The notes: generated by a model from the letters alone, not told the origin. A DNA stretch of 45,195 bases from Clostridium thailandense (GCF_019207025.1 NZ_JAEEGC010000170.1:1-45195), one strand, 5' to 3'. Positions 1 to 8,061 are shown, numbered from the stretch's first letter. Translations and numbers: made by a program.

Positions 1-64
1 TAAGATTATTGACATATTTATAATATTGGGTTGAACCACACAGGGATTACAGTGGTAACAGCTA

Positions 65-94
65 TATGGGAGGGAAGGACCTCCCATAATTTTT
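65..94 (+). terminator. Rho-independent terminator of an upstream gene
   Basis: A perfect 9-bp stem (TATGGGAGG at 65-73, CCTCCCATA at 80-88) with a 6-nt loop is followed by ATTTTT. It reads on the plus strand, so it probably ends a gene lying left of the window. Confidence 0.7.
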
Positions 95-135
95 AATATA
101 TTTAAAAACAAAGATTTAATTTATAAAAAATGTTC

Positions 136-459
136 TTAGTATTTTTTCTTCCCCCAATTTTTTTCTTTATATGCAAGAACTCCATGTACAATTAAAGACT
201 TATGCCCTAAAATATTCCGAAGTTTAATTGTAACATTAGGGTTTTCTTCATTATCCATTTTTTTAGGAATATAAACTGTGATTTCATCCTTTACAAAAGT
301 CTCATAAATATCAATATCGTCTGGTCTTCCTAATTTTACTACAGGAACAAAAACGGGTCCTGAACAGCATCCTCCTCTGTTATCCATACCGATATAAATA
401 TCTTGAATGTTTTTTTGATTTAAGTACTCTTTAACATCTTGTTTAAATTCTATATTCAT
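136..459 (-). CDS. HesB-like CC-dyad protein (CC/Se motif family)
   Basis: This 107-residue protein has a vicinal cysteine pair C31-C32 in GGCCSGP, directly after a predicted beta-strand (IYIGMDN). That layout fits the small HesB/IscA-like proteins known from anaerobes, in which some relatives carry Cys-Sec in place of Cys-Cys. Here both codons are ordinary cysteine codons. The role in the family is poorly defined; a thiol redox or Fe-S/selenium-related function is usually suggested. It is transcribed alone on the minus strand, with an AAGGATGTG-type ribosome site in front of the ATG. The other cysteines expected in classical A-type Fe-S carriers are absent, so a carrier role is doubtful. Family assignment is from memory of the motif. 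Confidence 0.6.
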   Translation of the reverse strand: MNIEFKQDVKEYLNQKNIQDIYIGMDNRGGCCSGPVFVPVVKLGRPDDIDIYETFVKDEITVYIPKKMDNEENPNVTIKLRNILGHKSLIVHGVLAYKEKNWGKKKY

Positions 460-708
460 GACAACACATCCTTTACTTGAATTTTTAAATTTAAAAGTAC
501 TAAATTAATTATATCAAGTAATGGCAGTATATGTTACCCCTCTATAATGAATTAATTGATTATTTTCCTTTAATTACTTATAACATAGAAGTTTAACTTA
601 CTATCTTAACAATTATAAAGAGCAGAGGGTGTTTTGTCTTAAAAATTCAGCCTATACACCCCCTTATATTTAATACAATCTACGTATATATTGCTGGAGG
701 TGTTATTA

Positions 709-1404
709 ATGAAACAACTATATATAAAATTCTTTCCCATCATATTATCAGCATTTGTTCTACTTTTGCACATATTAGGATATATAGTTACAGTACACTT
801 AACAAATTATTCAATACTTTTAATATGGTTATTATCAGGATGTATTGATACTATTTTTATTCTTATGCTTGGAAAAATAACACGTTCTTTTCATAAATCT
901 ATGTATATAGACACTTTAACGCAACTAAATAATAGGGACTTCTTTTATGCAAATATTTCTGTTTCAATGGAAAGACTACAAAAAAAGCAGTCATATATTT
1001 CTTTGCTAATAATAGACTTAGATAACTTTAAAGCTATTAATGATACATATGGTCATATTGCAGGTGATGAAATATTAAAACAACTTTCAAATGTTATAAA
1101 ACGCAATATTAAAGCTACTGATATAGCAGCTAGATGGGGTGGTGATGAATTTGTTGTAACTCTTCCTGGAGTTACTGCAAAAGATGCATTAACTATTGCA
1201 AATAGAATCAAAAGCATTATATACAACCATGACTTTTATTACAATAATATTCTCTTTAAAATTACTGTTAGCATAGGAATTACTTCAATAGAGAATAAAA
1301 TGGATATAAATGCATTTATAGACTTAGCGGATAAAGCTCTATATAAGGCAAAGACCAATAAAAATTCAGTAGCATTTTTAGATATGCCTATCCTGGATTT
1401 ATAA
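709..1404 (+). CDS. Membrane-anchored GGDEF diguanylate cyclase
   Basis: The product is 231 residues long: two N-terminal membrane helices (about 7-29 and 35-57) and then a complete GGDEF domain. The active-site loop is intact (RWGGDEF, G144-F148), and the upstream DLDNFKAINDTYGH signature is present, so it should make cyclic di-GMP from two GTP. The product-inhibition site that normally reads RxxD is K135-A-T-D138, so feedback inhibition may be weak. There is no room for an extracellular sensor between the two helices. I chose ATG 709 over a TTG at 691 because GGAGGTG lies 6 nt before 709. The gene is monocistronic in appearance and faces the DMT exporter gene in the same direction. Confidence 0.85.
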   Translation: MKQLYIKFFPIILSAFVLLLHILGYIVTVHLTNYSILLIWLLSGCIDTIFILMLGKITRSFHKSMYIDTLTQLNNRDFFYANISVSMERLQKKQSYISLLIIDLDNFKAINDTYGHIAGDEILKQLSNVIKRNIKATDIAARWGGDEFVVTLPGVTAKDALTIANRIKSIIYNHDFYYNNILFKITVSIGITSIENKMDINAFIDLADKALYKAKTNKNSVAFLDMPILDL

Positions 1405-1516
1405 CTCAGAAAAGATAAATAAAGTCAGCTGATTTTTTTAAAAAAGTGTACTAATTAATAAATATATATTATACTTATATTTATACTTAAATTTGCATAA
1501 AAAGGGGCTGACTTAA

Positions 1517-2455
1517 ATGAAAACACAAAGAATTAAATCCAATCTTTTACTGTTACTCACTGCTACCATATGGGGCTTTGCTTTTGTTGCTCAAAGAGTT
1601 GGTGGACAATATATAGGAGCTTTTACTTTTAACGCTATAAGGTTTGCCATTGGAAGTATATCTTTAATCCCACTCATTCTTTTTTTTAATAGTTCTAATA
1701 AGAAAAATGGGCATGTTAAAGAATTTAAAGAAGCGCTTTTACCAGGATTTATTGCTGGAGTTTTTATATTTTTGGGTTCATCCTTTCAACAGATAGGTAT
1801 AACTCATACTACAGCAGGTAAAGCAGCTTTTATAACCGGTTTATACATTATAATAGTACCAATTTTAGGTGTATTTCTAAAACAGCGTATTGGTTTGAAC
1901 ACTTGGATTGGAGCCGTAATTGCTGTTTTAGGATTATATTTTCTATGTATAACAGATAAACTTTCCATATCCTATGGAGATTTTCTTGAACTAATATGCG
2001 CTTTTTTCTTTGCGGTTCAAATACTTTTAATAGATAATTTTTGTAAAAAAGTTAATAATTTAAAACTGGCATTTCTTCAATTTTTAGTCTGTTCAGTACT
2101 TAGCCTAATAAGTGCTTTGTTTGTTGAAAAAATAGCTATAAGTTCAATTATGTTAGCGGCTGTGCCTATTCTATATGGAGGTATTCTTTCATCTGGTGTA
2201 GCTTATACACTTCAAATTGTAGCTCAAAAAAATGCTGAACCATCTCAAGCAGCCATTATAATGAGCATGGAATCAGTATTTGGAAGCATAGGTGGCATTC
2301 TAATTTTGAACGAAAGTCTTGGTTCTCGAGGTATTTTAGGCTGTATACTTATGCTTGTAGGCATGCTATTAGCACAATTTCGCATTGGAAAAAGCGATAA
2401 CTCAATTTCGGAGTCTACAAATGAAAAACTAAAGAACGAAAATAATTATTCTTAA
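1517..2455 (+). CDS. EamA/DMT-family transporter, ten-helix type
   Basis: This 312-residue protein is almost wholly hydrophobic and has the duplicated EamA layout: about ten helices in two five-helix halves. It opens with the typical LLLLLTATIWGFAFVAQR and has late-half motifs such as GGILSSGVAYTLQIVAQK and SMESVFGSIGGILILNE. The family exports amino acids, purines or other metabolites; the substrate cannot be read here. A basic/acidic tail of about 25 residues follows the last helix. AAGGGG lies 9 nt before the ATG. An 8-bp inverted repeat (AAGTCAGC at 1422-1429, GCTGACTT at 1507-1514) abuts the ribosome site. A strong terminator follows the stop. Confidence 0.85.
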   Translation: MKTQRIKSNLLLLLTATIWGFAFVAQRVGGQYIGAFTFNAIRFAIGSISLIPLILFFNSSNKKNGHVKEFKEALLPGFIAGVFIFLGSSFQQIGITHTTAGKAAFITGLYIIIVPILGVFLKQRIGLNTWIGAVIAVLGLYFLCITDKLSISYGDFLELICAFFFAVQILLIDNFCKKVNNLKLAFLQFLVCSVLSLISALFVEKIAISSIMLAAVPILYGGILSSGVAYTLQIVAQKNAEPSQAAIIMSMESVFGSIGGILILNESLGSRGILGCILMLVGMLLAQFRIGKSDNSISESTNEKLKNENNYS

Positions 2456-2475
2456 AGAAAACTGAATTGATAAAT

Positions 2476-2511
2476 AAAATAAGATATCAACTAACCTGAT
2501 ATCTTATTTTT
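2476..2511 (+). terminator. Terminator after the DMT transporter
   Basis: A perfect 14-bp stem (AAAATAAGATATCA at 2476-2489, TGATATCTTATTTT at 2497-2510) with a 7-nt loop runs into a T tract. The stem is AT-rich but long. Confidence 0.75.
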
Positions 2512-2649
2512 GAGCTTTTTATTATTTTTATAGTAATACATCAATTTATCTACATGATTAATATATTCATTAGCATTCATTTCAAAGTATTTCATGAAAA
2601 AATTAATATTAGTTCATCCTAATTAAAGTTGTTATTTTAAGAAAAAATA

Positions 2650-2678
2650 TTGACAAAACAAAAAATACAGAATACTAT
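2650..2678 (+). promoter_or_regulatory. Sigma-A promoter of the ArsR-type gene
   Basis: TTGACA at 2650-2655 and TACTAT at 2673-2678 are separated by 17 bp. They lie about 85 bp before the regulator's ATG. The rest of the roughly 250-bp gap from 2512 holds nothing recognisable apart from the operator-like palindrome described separately. Confidence 0.65.
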
Positions 2679-2693
2679 ATGCATATAAGATTT

Positions 2694-2718
2694 TTCTAAT
2701 ATACTTATATTATTAGAA
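2694..2718. promoter_or_regulatory. Candidate ArsR-family operator (inverted repeat)
   Basis: TTCTAATA (2694-2701) and TATTAGAA (2711-2718) form a perfect 8-bp inverted repeat with a 9-bp spacer, just downstream of the -10 element. The place and symmetry suit autoregulation by the ArsR-type protein encoded 45 bp further on. Binding is inferred. Confidence 0.5.
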
Positions 2719-2762
2719 TTTGTAGAAACTTAATATAAATATTATTTTTAGGAGATGGTTAT

Positions 2763-3047
2763 ATGTTAGTTGAAAGGGCAAAAGAAGTTTCAGAGTTATT
2801 AAAAGTAATATCTAATGAAAATAGATTAGTTATTGTATGTTACCTAATTGATAAGCCCATGACAGTTAGTGAACTCCATGAAAAATTAGATAACTTAACT
2901 CAGTCTGCATTATCTCAACACTTATCAATTCTAAAGGCTCATAGAATATTAGATTCTGCTAAAAATGGTTTAAATATTACTTATTCAATTCAAGATCAGA
3001 GAATTATTAAAGTAATTGAGACCTTAAAACAAAACTATTGCCATTAA
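2763..3047 (+). CDS. ArsR-family regulator resembling persulfide sensors (BigR/SqrR type)
   Basis: A 94-residue winged-helix repressor. The recognition region is TVSELHEKLDN..QSALSQHLSILKAHRIL, and the wing contains NGLNITYSI. It lacks the CVC metal site of arsenic and cadmium sensors. Instead it has one cysteine in helix 2 (C26, in IVCYL) and one at the end of the last helix (C93, in QNYCH). These are the two positions that form the tetrasulfide in BigR, SqrR and YgaV, so sensing of sulfide-derived persulfides is the best guess. Ribosome site GGAGATG precedes the ATG. It converges on the Cys/His-rich and HMA-TauE genes, which it may control. An alternative is a general redox or copper sensor. 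Confidence 0.75.
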   Translation: MLVERAKEVSELLKVISNENRLVIVCYLIDKPMTVSELHEKLDNLTQSALSQHLSILKAHRILDSAKNGLNITYSIQDQRIIKVIETLKQNYCH

Positions 3048-3081
3048 GTTTTGTGGAAAATCAAATGATTTATAATATTTT

Positions 3082-3120
3082 TAAGAAGAGAACTTCTCAT
3101 TATCGAGCATTCTCTCCTTA
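3082..3120. terminator. Hairpin between convergent genes
   Basis: TAAGAAGAGAA (3082-3092) pairs with TTCTCTCCTTA (3110-3120) with one mismatch across a 17-nt loop. It lies between the convergent ArsR and Cys/His-rich genes, so it could end transcription from either side, although the T tracts are weak. Confidence 0.4.
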
Positions 3121-3144
3121 AAAATAATTTTATTATTTTAAACC

Positions 3145-3432
3145 TTATATTACTTCTTTATTATTGGAATTAATTTTTTTAGTATCGCAGCAGCTATCTT
3201 TTTTAGTACTACCCATCATCATTGGTACCATAAGAAGCATCATTAGTGGACATATAAATGGTGTTATTTTCCCAATTACATTACCAGCACTAGGACTAAA
3301 TTTGGCTATAAACGGTAATAATGCTATGATAATTATAGGTAATCCACAACAGATAATCATATGAAGCACATGCTTTAATGAATTATGCTTATGTGTCGCT
3401 TGCTTTACTTTATTATTTCCATGACAATTCAT
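3145..3432 (-). CDS. Small Cys/His-rich two-helix membrane protein
   Basis: A 95-residue protein I do not recognise as a named family. The N-terminus is rich in possible metal ligands (MNCHGNNK, then HKHNSLKH). Two hydrophobic segments follow, at about 25-43 (starting IICCGLP) and 52-73 (methionine-rich, LMMLLMVPMMM). The C-terminus has a DSCCD pair. Cysteine, histidine and methionine clusters on both sides of a membrane hairpin suggest a role with copper(I) or another soft metal. It lies 23 bp downstream of the HMA-TauE-cupredoxin gene on the same strand, so the two probably share a transcript. A ribosome site (GGAGGG) precedes the ATG. Confidence 0.6.
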   Translation of the reverse strand: MNCHGNNKVKQATHKHNSLKHVLHMIICCGLPIIIIALLPFIAKFSPSAGNVIGKITPFICPLMMLLMVPMMMGSTKKDSCCDTKKINSNNKEVI

Positions 3433-3455
3433 ACATATCCCTCCAAATTGTTTTT

Positions 3456-5270
3456 TTATTGAATATATGTTTGTCTAATCTTTTCTAAATCAGCCTTTTT
3501 AATATCATCGACTACTTCAATAATGCCAAGAATTTTACCATCTTTCATTATGTCGTAAGCGGAAGCTTCATTAAAAGTAATGTCTAGATCTATAACTCCC
3601 TTTCTTCCATCAAAAGATTTAATAGTATTAGAACTTTTTGCTAATACTATTTCAAATTTTCCTTCTGGGTTATCAAAGTCATTCAGGTCAAAAGTTAGTT
3701 TAGTTTTAATATTTTTATCTACTACAACTATAAGAGGTTTGAGCTCATATCCGATTCCCTTAATCGTTGAACTTTGGCTGTTGCCAATTACCGTTGCAGT
3801 TTTAACTATAATTTCAGTTGGAACTTTGTTCATATCGCTTCCGTAGATGCTTGAAGCTTGCTCCACAGTTGACGAGTTAGCACTAGGCGGTGTACTCACA
3901 CTGCAGCAACTAGGAGCACCAACGGGAGGAGCCGAAGGATCTGTCTTAGACGTATCAACAGTATCTAAGTTATCTACTACCCGGATTACACCCCTTATCA
4001 TTCCCATCCAACAGCTAAAGTTTATATCCTTGTCACTCGGAGTAAACTCTATTGTGTTTTCACCATTCTCTAATTGTTTCTTTATATTTAAGGATGGAAC
4101 TACAATTGCATTATTACAGGAAGTTATTTGTTTTCCATCTATTATCCACTTAACAGGAACACCTTTCTTTACGTATAATACATTAGGCACATATCCATTT
4201 GCATCTGCAGTCATATTTATTATCTGAACCCCATCCTTTAAGATAGCTTTAGTACTGTTGCTTCCAGAAGAAGCAAGGGATTGGTTATTCCAAGGTAAAA
4301 GTGAAGCTATAGGTGGAACAAAGTTTATTCCAGCTAAAGACAATCCTCTGTTGCCCATTATCAGCCCTAGCACAACTACAAGAATTCCACTAAATTTTAA
4401 AATATTTTTGGTGTATCCTTTGCTTAGTAGACCTGAAACTGCACCAAAGGTTAACATTAAAGGCACTGTACCTAAAGCAAATATAAACATAGAGAGAGCA
4501 CCTTTAGTAAAGCTACCTGTAGAGAGAGCATATAACTGCATAGTTTGAAGAGGTCCACAGGGCATTAAACCGTTTAAGATACCTACTATAAATGGATTCT
4601 TAGGCTTATTCTTTACAGAACAAAAGGACCAAGGGAGTTTTATTTGAAGCTTTCTAAATAGATTAAAGCCAGCCATATTAAAGCCCATGATGATCATAAA
4701 TAAACCAGCAAACATTTGAAGAGCAGCTTGAGCTTTTATAGATAGTGAAAGTACAGACCCAAGAGCACCAACAATTGACCCTAGAACTGTATAGGATATT
4801 ACTCTTCCTGCATTATAAAGTAGTGCGGGTTTAATTGCCTGAAGCTTATTTATGCTCTTAGTAGACAAGCTTTGAGAGAGCATTATTCCACCGCACATTC
4901 CTACACAGTGTATGGAGGTTAGAATTCCAACTACAAAGAGTATAAAATAGGTTGCTCCTTTAAGCATACTATTCATATCAAAACCACCAGTAGAATTACC
5001 TATAAGAATAATAGCGATTGCTACTATTAATATTCCGGCAAACCCAAAGTTAGAGGAGCTCTCAGTACTATAACCAGAATTACTTATAGAATCTTTTATA
5101 TCCTTTAGGCTACAAAGCTCAGAATCATATTCTATGTCCACAAACTGACCACTGTAGTTAGCCTTTACATTAAAAACTCCTACTAATTTTTTTAATGTTC
5201 TTTCTATAGTTTTTTCACAAGATGTGCAGGTCATATTATATACTTTTAGTCTTATATTTTTGACACTCAT
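3456..5270 (-). CDS. HMA-TauE/SafE-cupredoxin fusion membrane protein
   Basis: This 604-residue protein joins several modules. Residues 1-68 form a heavy-metal-associated domain with the MTCTSC site (C15, C18). Residues about 75-330 form a multi-helix TauE/SafE/UreH-like membrane domain with SIHCVGMCGG and LMPCGPLQ, motifs shared with DsbD-type and cytochrome-maturation transporters. Residues about 345-435 look like a cupredoxin domain with likely copper ligands in SCNNAIVVPS and FSCWMGM. A linker with a CC pair follows, and then a beta-rich domain of about 110 residues that I cannot name. Such proteins are usually annotated as sulfite exporters, but the copper-binding modules suggest copper handling or thiol/copper redox transport across the membrane. 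The gene is first in an operon with the Cys/His-rich protein and starts after the AAGAGGTG ribosome site. Confidence 0.8.
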   Translation of the reverse strand: MSVKNIRLKVYNMTCTSCEKTIERTLKKLVGVFNVKANYSGQFVDIEYDSELCSLKDIKDSISNSGYSTESSSNFGFAGILIVAIAIILIGNSTGGFDMNSMLKGATYFILFVVGILTSIHCVGMCGGIMLSQSLSTKSINKLQAIKPALLYNAGRVISYTVLGSIVGALGSVLSLSIKAQAALQMFAGLFMIIMGFNMAGFNLFRKLQIKLPWSFCSVKNKPKNPFIVGILNGLMPCGPLQTMQLYALSTGSFTKGALSMFIFALGTVPLMLTFGAVSGLLSKGYTKNILKFSGILVVVLGLIMGNRGLSLAGINFVPPIASLLPWNNQSLASSGSNSTKAILKDGVQIINMTADANGYVPNVLYVKKGVPVKWIIDGKQITSCNNAIVVPSLNIKKQLENGENTIEFTPSDKDINFSCWMGMIRGVIRVVDNLDTVDTSKTDPSAPPVGAPSCCSVSTPPSANSSTVEQASSIYGSDMNKVPTEIIVKTATVIGNSQSSTIKGIGYELKPLIVVVDKNIKTKLTFDLNDFDNPEGKFEIVLAKSSNTIKSFDGRKGVIDLDITFNEASAYDIMKDGKILGIIEVVDDIKKADLEKIRQTYIQ

Positions 5271-5717
5271 AAATTCACCTCTTCAGTATATTGTTAATAT
5301 TTAAATATTATTGTATATGGATACATATCACTTAATATAAATACATTTAATAGCTATAATATACAGAATAGTTGTGTAGAAGTTATGAAGATTCATATAA
5401 AAATGCTTGAATGCTAAAATTTGGTTTAAAATAAATTATTTAATCTTTATTTTTTCTACACATAAGACTTATATATAAGATATAAACAATGAAAAACGAT
5501 TGAAAATAATAATTTTAAATAAAACAATAGATTTTTATAGTAAGTTATCTGTAGAAATCTATTGTTTCTTGTTGAATTTTTGTGAAAAAAATACTATTAT
5601 AAGATTTTTTATAACTAATTATCTAAACAATTATTGATATTAACAAAAAATTAATATAAAATTTAAATATATAATAGTAATCGTTAAATTAATTAAACAA
5701 AAGAAGAGGTGTTTTTA
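5271..5717. other. Divergent intergenic region with a long inverted repeat
   Basis: No gene is visible. Besides the direct-repeat promoter, it holds a 16-bp AT-only palindrome at 5295-5310 close to the HMA-TauE start. It also holds a perfect 13-bp inverted repeat, AAACAATAGATTT (5522-5534) and AAATCTATTGTTT (5555-5567), with a 20-nt loop. No T tract follows directly, so it may be a regulatory site or RNA structure rather than a terminator. Confidence 0.4.
5358..5391 (-). promoter_or_regulatory. Direct-repeat promoter element (OmpR-family type)
   Basis: Read on the minus strand, CATAACT (5387-5381), TCTA and CACAACT (5376-5370) form a 7-bp direct repeat with an 11-bp period. A -10-like TATATT (5363-5358) follows after 6 nt. 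The repeat sits where a -35 box would be, as at promoters activated by OmpR/PhoB-type regulators. The same 25 bases, with one change, occur at 30380-30404 before the RseC-like gene, also with TATAyT at the same spacing. It lies about 90 bp before the HMA-TauE gene. Confidence 0.55.
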
Positions 5718-7745
5718 TTGGAGAGTATTAAGTTTAATAAAAAGTCATTAAAATTTAAAATAACTATCAGTTCACTAGTAATAGTTTTGTTATCTACATT
5801 ATTACTTGCAGTGATTTCTTACAATGTTATTAGTCAAAAACTTCAAAATCAACTTAAAGAAGATGGGATGAATTTAGTAGAAGAGATTAGTTCTGAAATT
5901 AGTACAAACAACAATGTACTTAATCAGGTTGACAAATTGTTAGGGGAAAAAATTATATCTGCTGCATATTTAGTAGGAGAAAATCCGAATCATTCAAATG
6001 AGTCTCTTACCGAAATTGCAAAAACTATAAATGTACAAGAAATAAATGTAGTTAATGCGGATGGAGTAGTTATAAACTCTAATCTAGCAACAAACATTAA
6101 CTATAAATATCCGACTGATCATGCTATACAGCGTCTTTTAAAGGGAGAAAGTAATCAAATAATTGAAAAGATAAGAAAAAGCTCCAGTTCATCTGACCAA
6201 AATTATTATAAATATGGAGCTGTTGCTTTAAAAGGTGGAGGAATTGTACAAGTAGGTGTAATTGCAAATGAAGTTGAAAAATTAAGCAAGGATGTTGAAG
6301 ATCAAACATTATTAAATAGACTAGGGAAAAGTCCTAATATCGTCTATGCCTTAACAATTGATACAAATTTAAAAGCTGCAGCTCACACTGATAAAAGCAG
6401 GATTGGCATTACATTAGACGATGAAGGAAGTAAAACTGCTATAAAAGATGGAAAACCTTACTCTTCAGTATATAATTATAAAGGTCAAGAAAAAGTATAT
6501 GATGTTATACTTCCCATAAAAGATGCTAATGGAAAAGTAACTAAGGCTATCGATATTGGAGTTTCACTTAAAAATCAATTCAATGCTTTAAAGAGCATAG
6601 TAATATATTTTGCAATAGCTTCAATTCTTATTGTTGTAATAAGCGGAATAATATTAATAAGGGCAATAAGTAGAAATTTAAAACCTCTAGACAAATTAAT
6701 ATGTACAGCTGAAAGTGTATCTCAAGGAGACCTTACTAACAATATTGAAGTAAACACTGAAGATGAAATAGGTGATCTTGGAATAAGTTTTAATAATATG
6801 GTGGATAACCTTAAAAACATAACTACTAAAATCAATGAAGTTTCTAATAACCTTGCAGATTCTTCAAAGGAATTACTGCTATCAACACAGCAAGTATCCC
6901 AAGTCTCAAGTGAAATTTCTAACTCGACTCAAGAAGTTGCAAATGGAGCAGAGAAACAAGTTAGAGCTACAGACGCAGTATCAGTTAACATGAAGAATGT
7001 TGTTAAAAATATAACTACTATACAAGAGCAAATTGGAAATGTAATGAATTCATCAGATGATACAAGCAGACTTGCATCGGATGGAAGAGAAAAGATGGGC
7101 AACATGGTTAAACAGATTAATATAATAAAAGATAGCGTAAATTACTCTTCAAAGGTAATAGAGGAACTTCAGAAAACATCAAAAGAAATTGGAAATATTG
7201 TAGAAATAATTGATGGAATTGCTGATCAAACTAACTTATTAGCACTCAATGCTTCTATTGAAGCTGCTAGAGCTGGAGAAGCTGGAAAAGGTTTTGCAGT
7301 AGTAGCTGAGGAAGTTAGAAAGCTAGCGGAAGAATCTATGCGGTCTTCAAATAGTATTAAGGACTTAATTATTACCACTCAACAAAAAACTGATAAAGCT
7401 TTAATCTCAATAGAAGAGGGAAACCGTGAATCTGAAAAAGGTCATACTATTGTACAAGTTGTAGGGACTTCATTGAACGAAATACTTAAATCCTTTGATG
7501 CTACTAGAATTAATCTTGAAAAAGTTAATGAAATCATTAATAATTCTAAAGAATCCATCGATACTATGAGCTCTAATATAAATGAAATACAAGCAATTGC
7601 TACCAATACTGCTGCAAGCACAGAAGAGGTTGCTGCTTCTACTGAAGAGCAAAATGCCGTATTACAACAAGTTAATGCAAGTGTTGAACAGCTTACTGAA
7701 ATGGCAGTAAAGTTGGAAGATAGCATAAAGATATTTAAATTATAA
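5718..7745 (+). CDS. Methyl-accepting chemotaxis protein with extracellular Cache-like sensor
   Basis: The product is about 675 residues. It has a membrane helix at about 17-37, an extracellular region of about 255 residues with the look of a Cache (PAS-like) ligand-binding domain, and a second helix at about 294-316. A HAMP domain (RNLKPLDKLICTAESVSQGDL) and a long coiled-coil signalling domain follow. The hairpin tip that binds CheA and CheW is intact (DQTNLLALNASIEAARAGE). It should relay binding of an unknown extracellular ligand to the flagellar motor. I prefer TTG 5718, since AGAGGTG ends 6 nt before it; the GTG at 5709 overlaps that ribosome site. No other chemotaxis gene is nearby, which is usual for clostridial receptors. 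Confidence 0.9.
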   Translation: MESIKFNKKSLKFKITISSLVIVLLSTLLLAVISYNVISQKLQNQLKEDGMNLVEEISSEISTNNNVLNQVDKLLGEKIISAAYLVGENPNHSNESLTEIAKTINVQEINVVNADGVVINSNLATNINYKYPTDHAIQRLLKGESNQIIEKIRKSSSSSDQNYYKYGAVALKGGGIVQVGVIANEVEKLSKDVEDQTLLNRLGKSPNIVYALTIDTNLKAAAHTDKSRIGITLDDEGSKTAIKDGKPYSSVYNYKGQEKVYDVILPIKDANGKVTKAIDIGVSLKNQFNALKSIVIYFAIASILIVVISGIILIRAISRNLKPLDKLICTAESVSQGDLTNNIEVNTEDEIGDLGISFNNMVDNLKNITTKINEVSNNLADSSKELLLSTQQVSQVSSEISNSTQEVANGAEKQVRATDAVSVNMKNVVKNITTIQEQIGNVMNSSDDTSRLASDGREKMGNMVKQINIIKDSVNYSSKVIEELQKTSKEIGNIVEIIDGIADQTNLLALNASIEAARAGEAGKGFAVVAEEVRKLAEESMRSSNSIKDLIITTQQKTDKALISIEEGNRESEKGHTIVQVVGTSLNEILKSFDATRINLEKVNEIINNSKESIDTMSSNINEIQAIATNTAASTEEVAASTEEQNAVLQQVNASVEQLTEMAVKLEDSIKIFKL

Positions 7746-7767
7746 GATATAATTACAATTTAAAATA

Positions 7768-7797
7768 TTGACAAAAAAACACATATAGTAATATAAT
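7768..7797 (+). promoter_or_regulatory. Sigma-A promoter of the argS leader
   Basis: TTGACA (7768-7773) and TATAAT (7792-7797) are spaced 18 bp apart. They lie immediately upstream of the T-box leader and well placed to start it near 7804. Confidence 0.75.
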
Positions 7798-7819
7798 TAA
7801 TTGTAAATTATATAATAAT

Positions 7820-8061
7820 TCATTGAAGAGAAGAGTATTCTTTAGAGAATCTTAAAAAGCGAGCAGAGATGGTGAGAGCCTGTAGGAAATTTAGAGAAGA
7901 AAAGAGTCTTGGAGAAACTTATGAAAAAGATTTGGTTTTAAATCAGAAGTAAGTCGTTGACTGCGTTAAAGTTTTAAGTGGATTTGACAAGAAGTCATTT
8001 CAATAAGAGTGGTACCGCGGATAAATACCCGTCTCTGTTTTATACAGAGACGGGTATTTTT
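7820..8061 (+). ncRNA. T-box riboswitch controlling argS
   Basis: The leader holds the T-box core AAGAGTGGTACCGCGG (8005-8020), whose bulge pairs with the acceptor end of uncharged tRNA. It is followed by a terminator with a perfect 16-bp stem (8023-8038 with 8044-8059) and a T tract. Upstream, a Stem I distal-loop signature (GGTGAGAGCC, 7871-7880) is visible. An AGA at 7893-7895 on the 3' side of Stem I is a candidate arginine specifier codon, but I could not fold the RNA to prove it. Uncharged arginine tRNA should stabilise the antiterminator and allow argS expression. Confidence 0.93.

Noticed and set aside
2694..2762. Cyclic di-GMP or other riboswitch before the ArsR gene
   Set aside because: The only structure is a short operator-like inverted repeat; no conserved riboswitch core can be seen.
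3847..4227. Open frame on the plus strand opposite the HMA-TauE gene
   Set aside because: It is antisense to a clear multi-domain gene, has no ribosome site and the translation has no recognisable features.
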